From Streptomyces cyaneogriseus subsp. noncyanogenus (GTDB lineage: Bacteria; Actinomycetota; Actinomycetes; Streptomycetales; Streptomycetaceae), in assembly GCF_000931445.1 (NCBI RefSeq), contig NZ_CP010849.1, positions 7,316,001-7,380,000 of the forward strand: a stretch of DNA of 64,000 nucleotides. The letters run 5' to 3'. Below the pieces are notes generated by a model. The model was not told the DNA's origin. It saw only the letters and a list, made by a program, of their open reading frames with translations, and ran no database searches. Positions within the stretch are counted from its first letter, which is position 1; each line of letters begins with the position of its first letter. Below are positions 12,120 through 20,332 of this stretch, in pieces. Made by a program: the position numbers and the translations under genes.

Positions 12120-12321
12120 GAATTCCTCCGACTCATAGACCGAAGGCCGTGAAAGGCCGTCGGGAACAGGTGAAAGGCGAGCTGAAGAGGGGTTGGGCGC
12201 AAGCGCCGGGCCCGGGAAGACACAAGCCGGTCGGCGGCGAACCGAATAATCCCGGCCACCGGCCGGATCGCGTCAAGTCCCGCCTTGCCCCGGCTCTGTG
12301 CCGTCTGAAAAGGTGACTTCC
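12120..12321. promoter_or_regulatory. Divergent intergenic region between the NRPS and the Lon-like protease
   Basis: These 200 bases separate two divergent starts and must carry promoters for both. On the minus strand GGAGG lies just before the NRPS GTG. On the plus strand AAAGGTGA precedes GTG 12322. I see no strong palindrome or clear -35/-10 pair. Confidence 0.4.
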
Positions 12322-13107
12322 GTGACTACTCGCATCCGTACGCTCCTCGTCTGTGCCGCCCTGGTCATTTCTCTGGTCGTCGTCGCTTTGCTGGCTCCGC
12401 TGCCGTTCGCGGTACTCGTGCCCGGACCCACCGCGGACGTCCTCGGAGCCCAGCGCGGCACACCGGTCATTGCCGTCGAGGGCGCGCGGACCCGCGAGAC
12501 GACGGGCGAACTCCGGCTGGCGACGGTCGTTTCGGTCACCCCGCCGGACGCGTCGGTGAAATCGTCGGAAGTGGTGGGCGCGTGGTTCGACGAGCACCGG
12601 GCCGTCGTACCGCGCGACGGGGTCTACCCCGCGGGCAAGTCCATCGAGCAGATCGCGCAGCACAACGTGCAGGAGATGAACGACTCCCAGGAAGCCGCCG
12701 CGGCGGCGGCGCTCCGGCACCTGGGACTGTCGCCGAAGAAGGTCCGGGTGCGGCTGACGCTGCCGGACGTGGGCGGGCCGAGCGCCGGGCTGATGTTCGC
12801 CCTCGGCATCATCGACAAGATCGAGGGCGACGGACGGGGCGGCGACCTCACCGGCGGCCGGACCATCGGCGGCACCGGCACCATCGCCGCGGACGGCACG
12901 GTCGGCGCCGTCGGGGGCATCGAGCTCAAGGAACAGGCCGTCCGGCGGGACGGGGTACGCAACTTCCTGATCCCCCGCAGCCAGTGCGCGACGGCCCTGA
13001 CCGCTCGCCCCGAGGGTCTGCGGCTCATTCCGGTCCGCACCCTCGACGATGCCCTCGACGCGCTGAAGGCCCTGCGCGGCGCCGGCGGCACCGTCCCCAG
13101 TTGCTGA
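12322..13107 (+). CDS. Membrane-anchored Lon-like (S16) serine protease
   Basis: A protein of 261 residues when read from GTG 12322, preceded by AAAGGTGA; an in-frame GTG at 12298 is less well placed. The N-terminus has one hydrophobic segment (LLVCAALVISLVVVALLAPL) that would anchor it with the rest outside. The C-terminal half matches the Lon protease fold: GGPSAGLMFALG carries the catalytic Ser, and GGIELKEQAV carries the catalytic Lys about 45 residues later. YlbL-type relatives are usually longer, around 340 residues, with a PDZ domain that I do not see. It stands alone between the divergent NRPS and the phosphopantetheinyl transferase. A role in the pathway is unproven; it may simply be a neighbour. 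Confidence 0.75.
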   Translation: MTTRIRTLLVCAALVISLVVVALLAPLPFAVLVPGPTADVLGAQRGTPVIAVEGARTRETTGELRLATVVSVTPPDASVKSSEVVGAWFDEHRAVVPRDGVYPAGKSIEQIAQHNVQEMNDSQEAAAAAALRHLGLSPKKVRVRLTLPDVGGPSAGLMFALGIIDKIEGDGRGGDLTGGRTIGGTGTIAADGTVGAVGGIELKEQAVRRDGVRNFLIPRSQCATALTARPEGLRLIPVRTLDDALDALKALRGAGGTVPSC

Positions 13108-13195
13108 ACCGCTGGACATCACCGGTGACAGCGGCGCCCGCCGGTGCCCCGGCCGGGCCGTCTCCCGGCCGCTCCCCAGGGAAAGGACCACGCCG

Positions 13196-13918
13196 ATGCG
13201 GCAGGCCGCCGCCCATGACGACCGGACACTGGCCGTGGTGGTGAGCACCGCGGACGTGCTCGGCCACCCGGCCGCGCGGCGGGAGTCGCTCACCGCGGCC
13301 GAGCAGCGCAGGGCGGCGGCCTTCCGGTTCGACCGGGACCGCGACGACTTCATCGCCGCCCACCTGCTGGTGCGCCTGTGCGCCGGCCGTCTGCTCGGAG
13401 TGCCCGCCGACACGCTGACGCTGGAGCAGCACTGCGCCGACTGCGGTTCGCGGGAACACGGCAAGCCGTCGCTGGCCGGTGTGCCCGGCGTCCACGTCAG
13501 CCTCTCCCACACCCCCGACGTGGTGGCCGCGGCCGCCGGCCGGCAGCCGGTGGGCGTCGACGTCGAGCGGGCGACGGTGTCCGGCACGGCACTCGGCACG
13601 GCCGGACGGGTACTGAGCCCACAGGAGCTGCGGACGATGCGCGCGACCGCCCGGCCGGACCGGTACTTCCTGCGGCAGTGGGTCCGCAAGGAAGCACTGG
13701 TCAAGATCGGCGAGACCTCGTTGCGCGACATGGCGAAGGCCGATCTGTCCGCCCTGCCGGCGGACGTACCCGACGGCTCGCCGCGCCTGTCCCGCCACGG
13801 CGAGCTGCATGTCCTGGACTGGACCGACGAACGCAGGGACGCCGTGGCCGCCGTGGTGAGCGCCGGACGGCCCAGGCTCGGGGTCGCGGCCGTACCGCTG
13901 TCGGACATCACTGACTGA
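13196..13918 (+). CDS. Sfp-type 4'-phosphopantetheinyl transferase
   Basis: A protein of 240 residues from ATG 13196 with GGGAAAGGA upstream. It would transfer the phosphopantetheine arm of CoA to the Ser of the carrier domains in this locus. The family signatures are present: SLSHT near residue 102, GVDVER near residue 118, and WVRKEALVKIG near residue 161 (the WxxKEAxxK motif), with Asp and Glu positioned for Mg2+. Length and motifs fit the Sfp/Gsp class rather than the short AcpS class. It is convergent with the adenylation gene, 2 bases apart, so the two must share termination signals or read into each other. Confidence 0.93.
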   Translation: MRQAAAHDDRTLAVVVSTADVLGHPAARRESLTAAEQRRAAAFRFDRDRDDFIAAHLLVRLCAGRLLGVPADTLTLEQHCADCGSREHGKPSLAGVPGVHVSLSHTPDVVAAAAGRQPVGVDVERATVSGTALGTAGRVLSPQELRTMRATARPDRYFLRQWVRKEALVKIGETSLRDMAKADLSALPADVPDGSPRLSRHGELHVLDWTDERRDAVAAVVSAGRPRLGVAAVPLSDITD

Positions 13919-13920
13919 GC

Positions 13921-15534
13921 TCAGGCGAGCAGCTCGGCGAGCCGTCTGCGGTCCAGCTTGCCGTTGTCGTTGTAGGGGAACTCCTCCAGGTGCTGAATCC
14001 GGCGGGGCACCATCGGCAACGGGACCTGCTCCCGCAGCCACCGGGTGAACTCCCGCGCCGGCACGTCCTTGCCCAGATAGGCCGCCACCAGACGGTCCTC
14101 GCCCCGCACCCGCACCACGACCACGGCCGCGTCGACCACCTCCGGATGACGGCGCATCGCCGCCTCGACCTCACCGGGTTCCACCCGGTGCCCCAGGATC
14201 TTCACCTGGTTGTCCAGCCGGCCGCGGTGCACCAGCAGGCCGTTCTCGCGCCGCACCCGGTCCCCGGTGCGGTACCAGTGACGTGCGGTGAGCTCTCCCG
14301 TGCCGTCGTAGGGCACGGCGGGCGCGCCCGCCTCGTACGCCAGGAACCGCCCGGCGTTGTCGGCCGGGTCCAGATAGCCGTCGAACCGCTGAGGCCCCCG
14401 GACACACAGCTCGCCGTCGTCGCAGGGCAGGCCCCGCTCGTCCAGGACGACCGCCTCCATGTGCGGGTACGGCCGGCCGATCGGCACCGTCCCGTTGGAC
14501 CCGGCCGACCACCGCGCCCGGTCGGCTGGAAGCTCGTGATCGGTACAGGTGATGGTCAGCTCGGTCGGCCCGTAGAGGTTGTGGATGCGGCTGCCCGGCG
14601 CCACCTGCCGCCACAGATCGACCAGTTGCTCGGTGACCGGCTCCGCGCTGAAGGAGCTGTGCCGCAGCGACGTCACCCGGCCCAGCGGCAGAGTGCCCAT
14701 CCGCTGCGCGGTGGTGACCAGCGACGGCACGCTGAACCAGTGGGTGATACGCCGGTCCACCACGAAGTCCACCGGACGGTAGAGGTCGTCGCGTTCCGGG
14801 ACGACGAGGACGGCCCCGGACCCCCAGGCGACGAACATGTCGAAGACCGAGGGGTCGAAGGTCAGCCCGAACGCCTGGGAGATCCTGCTGCCCGGCCCCG
14901 CCTCGTAACGCGCGATGTTGTACGCCACGTACGGGGAGACGTTGCGGTGCCGGATCGGCACCCCCTTCGGGCGGCCGGTCGATCCCGACGTGAACAGCAG
15001 ATACGCCTCCCGCTCCGTATCGGTGGGGCACTCGGGCAGCGGGACCGCGGGCGGCGGCGAGGACGGGGCGCCGTCCGGGGGGACGACGACCACCGTGGGC
15101 CGGAAGTCCTCCGGCAGCCCGGCGAAGAGAGCGCGGTGGGCTTCGTGCGCCACGACCGCGCCGACCCCCGCCCTGCGCGCGATGTCCACCGTGCGCTGCC
15201 GCGGATACTCGTCGTTGAGCGGCACCACGGACGCACCGAGCCGCTGGACGGCCAGGTACCCGATGTAGGCGCCCGCCGTGCGCGAGGCCACCAGCGCGAT
15301 CCGGTCCGGTACCCGCCCGTGCTCGGCGACGATGCGAGCGGCCAGCGCCAGCACACGCCGCTGCACCTCCCGATAGGTGAGAACCTCGTCCCGCACCTCC
15401 AGCGCGGGCTCGTCCGGGCGGCGGCGGACGGACCGGTCGAACCACTCGTACAGGGTGTCATCTGGCAAGGGAAGCTCCACACGGAACGGCGTCGGGGCCG
15501 CGCACGCGGCCTGGTCCTCGGGGTGGCGGGTCAC
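13921..15534 (-). CDS. Stand-alone adenylation (amino acid-activating) enzyme
   Basis: A protein of 537 residues from GTG 15534, whose GTGA overlaps the stop of the MFS gene upstream. The adenylation motifs are complete: LLFTSGSTGRPKG (A3), FGLTFDPSVFDMF (A4), NLYGPTELT (A5), YRTGDRVRR (A7), GRLDNQVKILGHRVEPGE (A8) and NGKLDRR (A10). There is no fused carrier or condensation domain, so it must load a carrier in trans; the free carrier at 24665-25108 is an obvious candidate. The substrate is unclear: the pocket begins D-P rather than the usual D-A. It is the last gene of the ten-gene operon. Fragments of this gene (14748-14867 and about 14320-14373) were copied into the NRPS gap at 8376-9312 by misassembly. 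Confidence 0.9.
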   Translation of the reverse strand: MTRHPEDQAACAAPTPFRVELPLPDDTLYEWFDRSVRRRPDEPALEVRDEVLTYREVQRRVLALAARIVAEHGRVPDRIALVASRTAGAYIGYLAVQRLGASVVPLNDEYPRQRTVDIARRAGVGAVVAHEAHRALFAGLPEDFRPTVVVVPPDGAPSSPPPAVPLPECPTDTEREAYLLFTSGSTGRPKGVPIRHRNVSPYVAYNIARYEAGPGSRISQAFGLTFDPSVFDMFVAWGSGAVLVVPERDDLYRPVDFVVDRRITHWFSVPSLVTTAQRMGTLPLGRVTSLRHSSFSAEPVTEQLVDLWRQVAPGSRIHNLYGPTELTITCTDHELPADRARWSAGSNGTVPIGRPYPHMEAVVLDERGLPCDDGELCVRGPQRFDGYLDPADNAGRFLAYEAGAPAVPYDGTGELTARHWYRTGDRVRRENGLLVHRGRLDNQVKILGHRVEPGEVEAAMRRHPEVVDAAVVVVRVRGEDRLVAAYLGKDVPAREFTRWLREQVPLPMVPRRIQHLEEFPYNDNGKLDRRRLAELLA

Positions 15535-16823
15535 GGCACGGCGTCCGGATGCCGCGCCGCCATGCGCAGCACCGGGCGCGCGGTCGCCGCCGCCAGCAGG
15601 AGAATGCCGGCACCGGCCACCACGAAGGGGACGTTGACCTGCATCAGCTTCGCCAGCGCACCGCCGGTCAGCGCGCCCAGGGGGATGGTGCCGGTCCCCA
15701 CCAGACGGTAGAAGCCATTGACCCGGCCCAGCTTCTCCGGTGCGGTGGCGGCCTGGCGGAACGACACGGTCAGAGACTGGTAGACCGCCGCGCCCAAGGA
15801 GAGCGCGGCGAAGCACACGGCGGCGACGAGCGGCTGCCGCACCACGCCGATCAGCAGCGTGGCCGCGCCCACCAGGGCCATCGCGGCGAGCGCGGTGGGG
15901 AAGAGGCCGTACGCGCGGGACAGACGCGCGTTCAGCAGTCCCCCGGCGACGCCGCCCAGCGCGCCCACGGCCAGGAACACGCCGAAGGCGCCCTCCGGCA
16001 GGCCGAGCCACCGCACGACGTACAGCACCTCCAGCGCCCCGATGGCGCCCATGAAGAAGTTCAGCGTGCCGAGCATGCCCGCCAGCGACATCAGCAGACG
16101 GTCGGAGCGCACGAGACGCGCACCGTCGGCGACCAGGGTGCGCCAGCGCGGGGCGGCGGGCCGGACGGCCGCCGGGGTGCCCGCCCGCGGCGCGATCGTG
16201 GCGAGCAGCGCGGCGCCCAGCAGGAACGACACGCCGTCGATCAGGAAGGGCAGCGAGGCCGCGGCGACGAAGACCACGCTGCCGAGCGGCTGCCCGGCCG
16301 AGTCGCGGAAGACGAGCTGGGCGATGTGCAGCCTGCCGTTGGCCGCGGCCAGCCGGGAGGTGTCGACGACGGCGGGCAGGAACGACTGGGCGGCCACCAC
16401 GTACACGGTCTCGCCCAGTCCCAGCGCCGCCGCCGCGACGCAGACGATCACGAGGTTCGCCGTGCCCGTGGCCACGCTCAGCGCGAGCAGCAGGACGACC
16501 ACGGCCCGTGCGACGTCGATCCCGACGAGCAGCGACCGCCGGTCGACCACGTCGGCCCAGGCCCCGGCGAGCGGCGACAGCAGCAGGGGCAGCCAGTTGG
16601 CCACCGTCACCAGGGAGATCAGCAGCGGGTCGTCCGTCAGCTGGACGGCGACCAGCGGGAGCGCCGTCAGCCGGACACCGTCGCCCAGCGAGGACACGGC
16701 ACTGGCCGTCCACAGCCGCCCGAAGGCACTCCACCGCCGCCCGCCGCCGGGCTCCGAGCCGCCCGGGACGTCCCGGGCCAGGTCCCGTCCGCCCGGCGCG
16801 GCGCCGCTGGTGCCGTCGGTCAT
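15531..16823 (-). CDS. MFS transporter, probable product exporter
   Basis: A protein of 430 residues from ATG 16823, overlapping the FkbH-like gene by ATGA and overlapping the adenylation gene start at its other end. About 12 hydrophobic segments are evident; the loop WADVVDRRSLL after the second corresponds to the MFS signature loop. The C-terminal half has the symmetric arrangement (SRAYGLFPTALAAM, LGRVNGFYRLVG). It resembles the enterobactin-exporter-like or tetracycline-resistance-like group of actinobacterial MFS proteins. The position inside the operon suggests self-resistance or export of the NRPS/PKS product. Substrate and direction of transport are inferred from context only. Confidence 0.85.
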   Translation of the reverse strand: MTDGTSGAAPGGRDLARDVPGGSEPGGGRRWSAFGRLWTASAVSSLGDGVRLTALPLVAVQLTDDPLLISLVTVANWLPLLLSPLAGAWADVVDRRSLLVGIDVARAVVVLLLALSVATGTANLVIVCVAAAALGLGETVYVVAAQSFLPAVVDTSRLAAANGRLHIAQLVFRDSAGQPLGSVVFVAAASLPFLIDGVSFLLGAALLATIAPRAGTPAAVRPAAPRWRTLVADGARLVRSDRLLMSLAGMLGTLNFFMGAIGALEVLYVVRWLGLPEGAFGVFLAVGALGGVAGGLLNARLSRAYGLFPTALAAMALVGAATLLIGVVRQPLVAAVCFAALSLGAAVYQSLTVSFRQAATAPEKLGRVNGFYRLVGTGTIPLGALTGGALAKLMQVNVPFVVAGAGILLLAAATARPVLRMAARHPDAVP

Positions 16824-17917
16824 GACCACCGGCCCGGAGTGCCGTCCGCGGACCACAGGGCGGGCCCGAAGACGGAGAGCGTCGTGGGGGCGGGCTGCCG
16901 GCTCGGCACCAGATGCAGCCGCTCCACCCCCTCCTCGGTCTCCTCGGTGCCGGACGGCTCGTCCGCGCCGCGGCACGCGCAGGGCGCGCCGCCGAATCCG
17001 GCGAGCCGGTAGGCGACCTCCATGATCCGGTTGCGGGAGGTGCGCCGGAAGTCGGCCTCCAGATGGACACCGGCCCGGGCGGCCTGGTCCGTCAGCCAGC
17101 GCAGGAGCTGCGTGCCGATACCGAAGTTGACCACCCGGCAGGAGGTCGCCAGCAGTCTCAGGCGCCAGCTCCCCGGACGCCGCTGGAGCAGGACGACCCC
17201 CACGGCGCCGTGCGAGCCGAAGCGGTCCTCGACCGTGGTCACCAGCACCTCGTGCCCGGGGTCGTCGACCAGGGCGCGCAGGGACGCGCTCGAGTAGTGC
17301 ACGCCCGTGGCGTTCATCTGGCTGGTGCGCAGGGTGAGTTCCTCGACCCGGGCCAGATCCTCCGCCCGCGCCCGGGCGATGTGCATGCGCATCTCCAGGG
17401 AGCGCAGGAAGTCCTCGTCGGGGCCGTCGAACTCGACGCGGGCCGCCTCCCGGCGGAACTTCTGCTGGTACAGGGCGCGCCGCTGGCGGGCGTCGGCGGT
17501 CACCACCGGGCTGAACTCCGCCAGCCCCGCCAGCTCCGCCGCCTGCCCGGCGTCGTAGCAGCGCACCTGCGGCAGGTGGTGGGCCACCTCGGCGCGCTCG
17601 GCGGGCTGGTCGTCGACGAAGGCGATGGTGTCCAGCGCGAAGCCGAGCTGCTCGGCGATGGACCGCACCGAGTCGGACTTGCGGCCCCAGCCGATCCGGG
17701 GCAGCACGAAGTACTCGGCTACCCCGAGCACTTCCAGGCGCTTCCAGGCGTCGTCGTGGTCGTTCCGGCTGGCCACGGAGTGCAGGATGCCGCGCTCGTC
17801 CAGCCGGCGGAGCACCTCCAGGACCCCGGGGCGCAGCGTGAGCGTGTCGTTCTCCAGCAGCACCCCCTGCCACAGGGTGTTGTCCAGGTCCCACACCAGG
17901 CACTTGACCGTGCTCAT
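16820..17917 (-). CDS. FkbH-like HAD-family glyceryl-ACP synthase
   Basis: A protein of 365 residues from ATG 17917; TGATG shares one base with the upstream stop. The N-terminal HAD domain has DLDNTLWQG (residues 10-18), the hallmark of FkbH proteins. The C-terminal half resembles a GNAT fold (SQMNATGVHYS, VVNFGIGTQLLRWL). Family knowledge: FkbH-type enzymes dephosphorylate 1,3-bisphosphoglycerate and load the glyceryl group onto a dedicated ACP, the first step to hydroxymalonyl-ACP or methoxymalonyl-ACP. The rest of that pathway lies just upstream in the operon (ACP, acyl-CoA dehydrogenase and hydroxyacyl dehydrogenase). In tetronate pathways the same enzyme delivers glyceryl-ACP directly, so either fate is possible here, though the two redox partners favour hydroxymalonyl. 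Confidence 0.9.
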   Translation of the reverse strand: MSTVKCLVWDLDNTLWQGVLLENDTLTLRPGVLEVLRRLDERGILHSVASRNDHDDAWKRLEVLGVAEYFVLPRIGWGRKSDSVRSIAEQLGFALDTIAFVDDQPAERAEVAHHLPQVRCYDAGQAAELAGLAEFSPVVTADARQRRALYQQKFRREAARVEFDGPDEDFLRSLEMRMHIARARAEDLARVEELTLRTSQMNATGVHYSSASLRALVDDPGHEVLVTTVEDRFGSHGAVGVVLLQRRPGSWRLRLLATSCRVVNFGIGTQLLRWLTDQAARAGVHLEADFRRTSRNRIMEVAYRLAGFGGAPCACRGADEPSGTEETEEGVERLHLVPSRQPAPTTLSVFGPALWSADGTPGRWS

Positions 17918-18900
17918 CAGACCTCCCAGAGCGTCACGGCCCAGGCCGCCACGGGGCTGTTGTTGAGGACCAGGACCAGATCGCCGGGCGCCAGCTCGCC
18001 CTCGGCCAGCAGCCGGTCCAGGTTGAGCACCACGTCCATGGCGCCCAGGTGCCCGTACTGCCCCAGGTGCCGGTTGCAGACCGGGTGGACGGGCAGGCCG
18101 AGGAAGGACTCGTAGAAGCGGAAGGCGGGCGCGGTCACGTTCTGCATCAGCGTGGCGGCGATCCCGGAGCGTTCGGCTCCGGCGTCGGCCAGCACCTCGT
18201 CGACCATGCGGGCCAGCCGCTGCTGGCTGTGCAGGGCGAGCTCGAACCGGTACCGGTCGGCGGACCGGCACTCCTCGCGCCACTCGTACCAGGGCGCGCT
18301 CTTGTAGTCGACGCGGAACAGGTCGTGGAACTTCCCGTCGGTCTCCTGGCGGTGGGCGCGCAGCACCGGCCTGCCGCCGCGGACCATGGTCATCGCGAAG
18401 GCGCCGTCGCCGATGACGGTCACCGGGTAGCGCACCCGGTCCAGCGAGACCGGGCGGCTGGCATGGGTGATCAGCACGCTCTGCCGGGACGGGTCGGCCA
18501 GCAGCAGGTCCCTGGCCAGCGCCCAGGCGGCGCTGGAGCCGGTGCATCCGAGCCCGTCGAGAACGAAGGAGAAGGCTGAGGTCAGCCCGGCCTCCGCCGC
18601 GATGTGGCCGGAGTCCGAGCCGAGCAGGACCTCGGGAGCGCGCGCCCCCACGGTCAGCAGCACATCGGGCTCCCGGTCGGCACCGTCCAGCAGCTCCCGG
18701 GTGGCCTGGGCGGCGAGACCGGCCGGTGTGGCCTCGTCGGCGAACCGGCCGACCGTGTGGATGCCGCAGCCGCGGGCGAAGTCGGCCTCCTCGCGGGCCA
18801 GATTGTCCAGCTCCGGCAGCTTGTCCACGGGGAAGCGCTCGTCGGGCAGGACGCAGTGGATGGCGCCGATGCCCACCGCCGCCGCGTTGCCGCCGTTCAC
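17917..18900 (-). CDS. KAS III-like ketoacyl synthase/acyltransferase
   Basis: A protein of 327 residues from GTG 18900, whose GTGA overlaps the acyl-CoA dehydrogenase stop. The fold resembles FabH/KAS III: the likely nucleophile Cys is in DGLGCTGSSAAWA, with LGQYGHLGAMD near the C-terminus. The classical His-Gln-Ala-Asn segment is not conserved; the equivalent reads QNVTAP. This group is therefore more likely to condense or transfer unusual acyl-ACPs than to start fatty acid synthesis. KAS III-like proteins accompany FkbH/ACP pairs in tetronate loci. Here it could move the C3 unit from the dedicated ACP to the AT-less KS protein or to a carrier. That role is inference. Confidence 0.8.
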   Translation of the reverse strand: MNGGNAAAVGIGAIHCVLPDERFPVDKLPELDNLAREEADFARGCGIHTVGRFADEATPAGLAAQATRELLDGADREPDVLLTVGARAPEVLLGSDSGHIAAEAGLTSAFSFVLDGLGCTGSSAAWALARDLLLADPSRQSVLITHASRPVSLDRVRYPVTVIGDGAFAMTMVRGGRPVLRAHRQETDGKFHDLFRVDYKSAPWYEWREECRSADRYRFELALHSQQRLARMVDEVLADAGAERSGIAATLMQNVTAPAFRFYESFLGLPVHPVCNRHLGQYGHLGAMDVVLNLDRLLAEGELAPGDLVLVLNNSPVAAWAVTLWEV

Positions 18901-20018
18901 AGTCGTGCTCCCATCGATTCCGAGAGTGCGTGTTCCGCGAGCAGCAACTGGCTGATCTCCGTGCTGCCCTCGATGATCTCCATCAGCTTCGCGTCGCGGT
19001 AGGCCCTGGCGACCGGGTGGCCGTCCCGCGCTCCGCGGGAGGCCAGCACCTGGACGGCGGCGGCCGCGCCCTTGACGGCCTCCCTGGACGCCACGTACTT
19101 GGCGAGCACGGTCTGCGTGCCGGTCTGCGGACTGCCCTCGTCCCAGCACGCGCTGGCGAACTCGCAGCACCGCCGGGCGACCTGCTCGCCCACGGTCAGC
19201 TCGGCCAGGTGGCGGGCGATGAGCTGGTGCTCGGCGAGGGGCTTGCCGAACTGCACGCGCCGCCTGGCGTGCCGGGTCGTGGCGTCCAGACAGGCGCGCA
19301 GGATGCCCGCGCAGCCCCAGGCCACCGAGAGCCGGCCGTAGGTCAGCGCCGAGGTGGCCAGCATGGCCAGCGGCATGCCCGCCCCGCCCAGCAGCCGGCC
19401 GGCGGGCAGCCGGACGTCGTCCAGGTGCACGTCGGCATGCCCGGCCGCCCGGCAGCCCATCGGGTCGGCGAGCCGCTCCACCCGGACGCCGGGCGCGTCG
19501 GTGGGCACCAGCACCACGGCCGCCCCGTCGCCGAAGGTGCCGAAGACGGCGAGCAGATCGGCGTAGGCGGCGCCGGTCGTCCAGATCTTGGATCCGCGGA
19601 TGCGCACCTCGTCGCCGTCGCGGCGGATCTCGGTGCCCATGCGGGACAGGTCGCTGCCGGCCTCCGGCTCGCTGAAGGCCACGCCGACGACCTCGCCACC
19701 GGTCAGCCGGGGCAGGAAGGTCCGGCGCTGCTCGGCGCTGCCGAAGCGCTGCACGGTCCAGGCCGCCATGCCCTGCGAGGTCATCAGCGACCGCAGCGAG
19801 CTGCACAGGCTACCGGCGTGTGCGGTCAGCTCCCCGTTGTCCCTGCTGTCCAGGCCCGCACCGCCGTACTCCGGGCCGACCTGGGCGCACAGCAGTCCGC
19901 GCCGGGACGCCTCGCGGACCACCGGCTCGGGGATCCGTCCCAGCCGGTCCCACTCGTCGGCCCGGTCGCCGACGAGCTCGGTCAGCGCGGCGCGGGCGGC
20001 GGCGACCGAGTCGGCCAT
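18897..20018 (-). CDS. FkbI-like acyl-CoA (acyl-ACP) dehydrogenase
   Basis: A protein of 373 residues from ATG 20018, with TGATG sharing one base with the ACP stop. Motifs of the flavin-dependent acyl-CoA dehydrogenase family are present: AFSEPEAGSDLS (flavin and substrate contact), YGRLSVAWGCAGI, RRVQFGKPLAEHQ, and IIEGSTEISQLLLAEHAL at the C-terminus. In methoxymalonyl-ACP pathways FkbI oxidises the C3 aldehyde or hydrate on ACP toward the malonyl oxidation state. It sits between the ACP and the KAS III-like gene, in the order seen in hydroxymalonyl cassettes. Substrate assignment follows from the neighbourhood. Confidence 0.88.
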   Translation of the reverse strand: MADSVAAARAALTELVGDRADEWDRLGRIPEPVVREASRRGLLCAQVGPEYGGAGLDSRDNGELTAHAGSLCSSLRSLMTSQGMAAWTVQRFGSAEQRRTFLPRLTGGEVVGVAFSEPEAGSDLSRMGTEIRRDGDEVRIRGSKIWTTGAAYADLLAVFGTFGDGAAVVLVPTDAPGVRVERLADPMGCRAAGHADVHLDDVRLPAGRLLGGAGMPLAMLATSALTYGRLSVAWGCAGILRACLDATTRHARRRVQFGKPLAEHQLIARHLAELTVGEQVARRCCEFASACWDEGSPQTGTQTVLAKYVASREAVKGAAAAVQVLASRGARDGHPVARAYRDAKLMEIIEGSTEISQLLLAEHALSESMGARL

Positions 20019-20332
20019 CACAGGCGCGGGCCGGGCTCGCCGGACGCCCCCGCGCGCAGCCGCCCGACCAGCGCGGCCATGGCGTGCACGGTGCGGAAGT
20101 TGTCCAGGGTGATGTCGTCGCCCTCGACGGTGACCTGGAACTCCTGCTCCACGAACTGCAGCAGCTCCAGGTAGAACAGCGAGGACACCGCTCCGGAGGC
20201 GAACAGATCCTGGTCGGCGGTCCACTCGCTCTTGGTCCGGGCACGCAGGAACCCCAGCAGGCTCTCCCGCACCGGGTCGGCGGCCGATTCGGCGTCCTGC
20301 GGCCGGGCCAGGTCGTTGTCGAGGGTGCTCAT
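20018..20332 (-). CDS. Dedicated acyl carrier protein (FkbJ-like)
   Basis: A protein of 104 residues from ATG 20332, overlapping the upstream dehydrogenase by ATGA. It has a single carrier domain; the phosphopantetheine site is in DLFASGAVSSLFYLELL near residue 50. It is highly acidic, as expected. Encoded between the FkbK-like and FkbI-like enzymes, it is the likely holder of glyceryl, then hydroxymalonyl, intermediates. It needs activation by a transferase such as that at 13196. Confidence 0.88.
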   Translation of the reverse strand: MSTLDNDLARPQDAESAADPVRESLLGFLRARTKSEWTADQDLFASGAVSSLFYLELLQFVEQEFQVTVEGDDITLDNFRTVHAMAALVGRLRAGASGEPGPRL

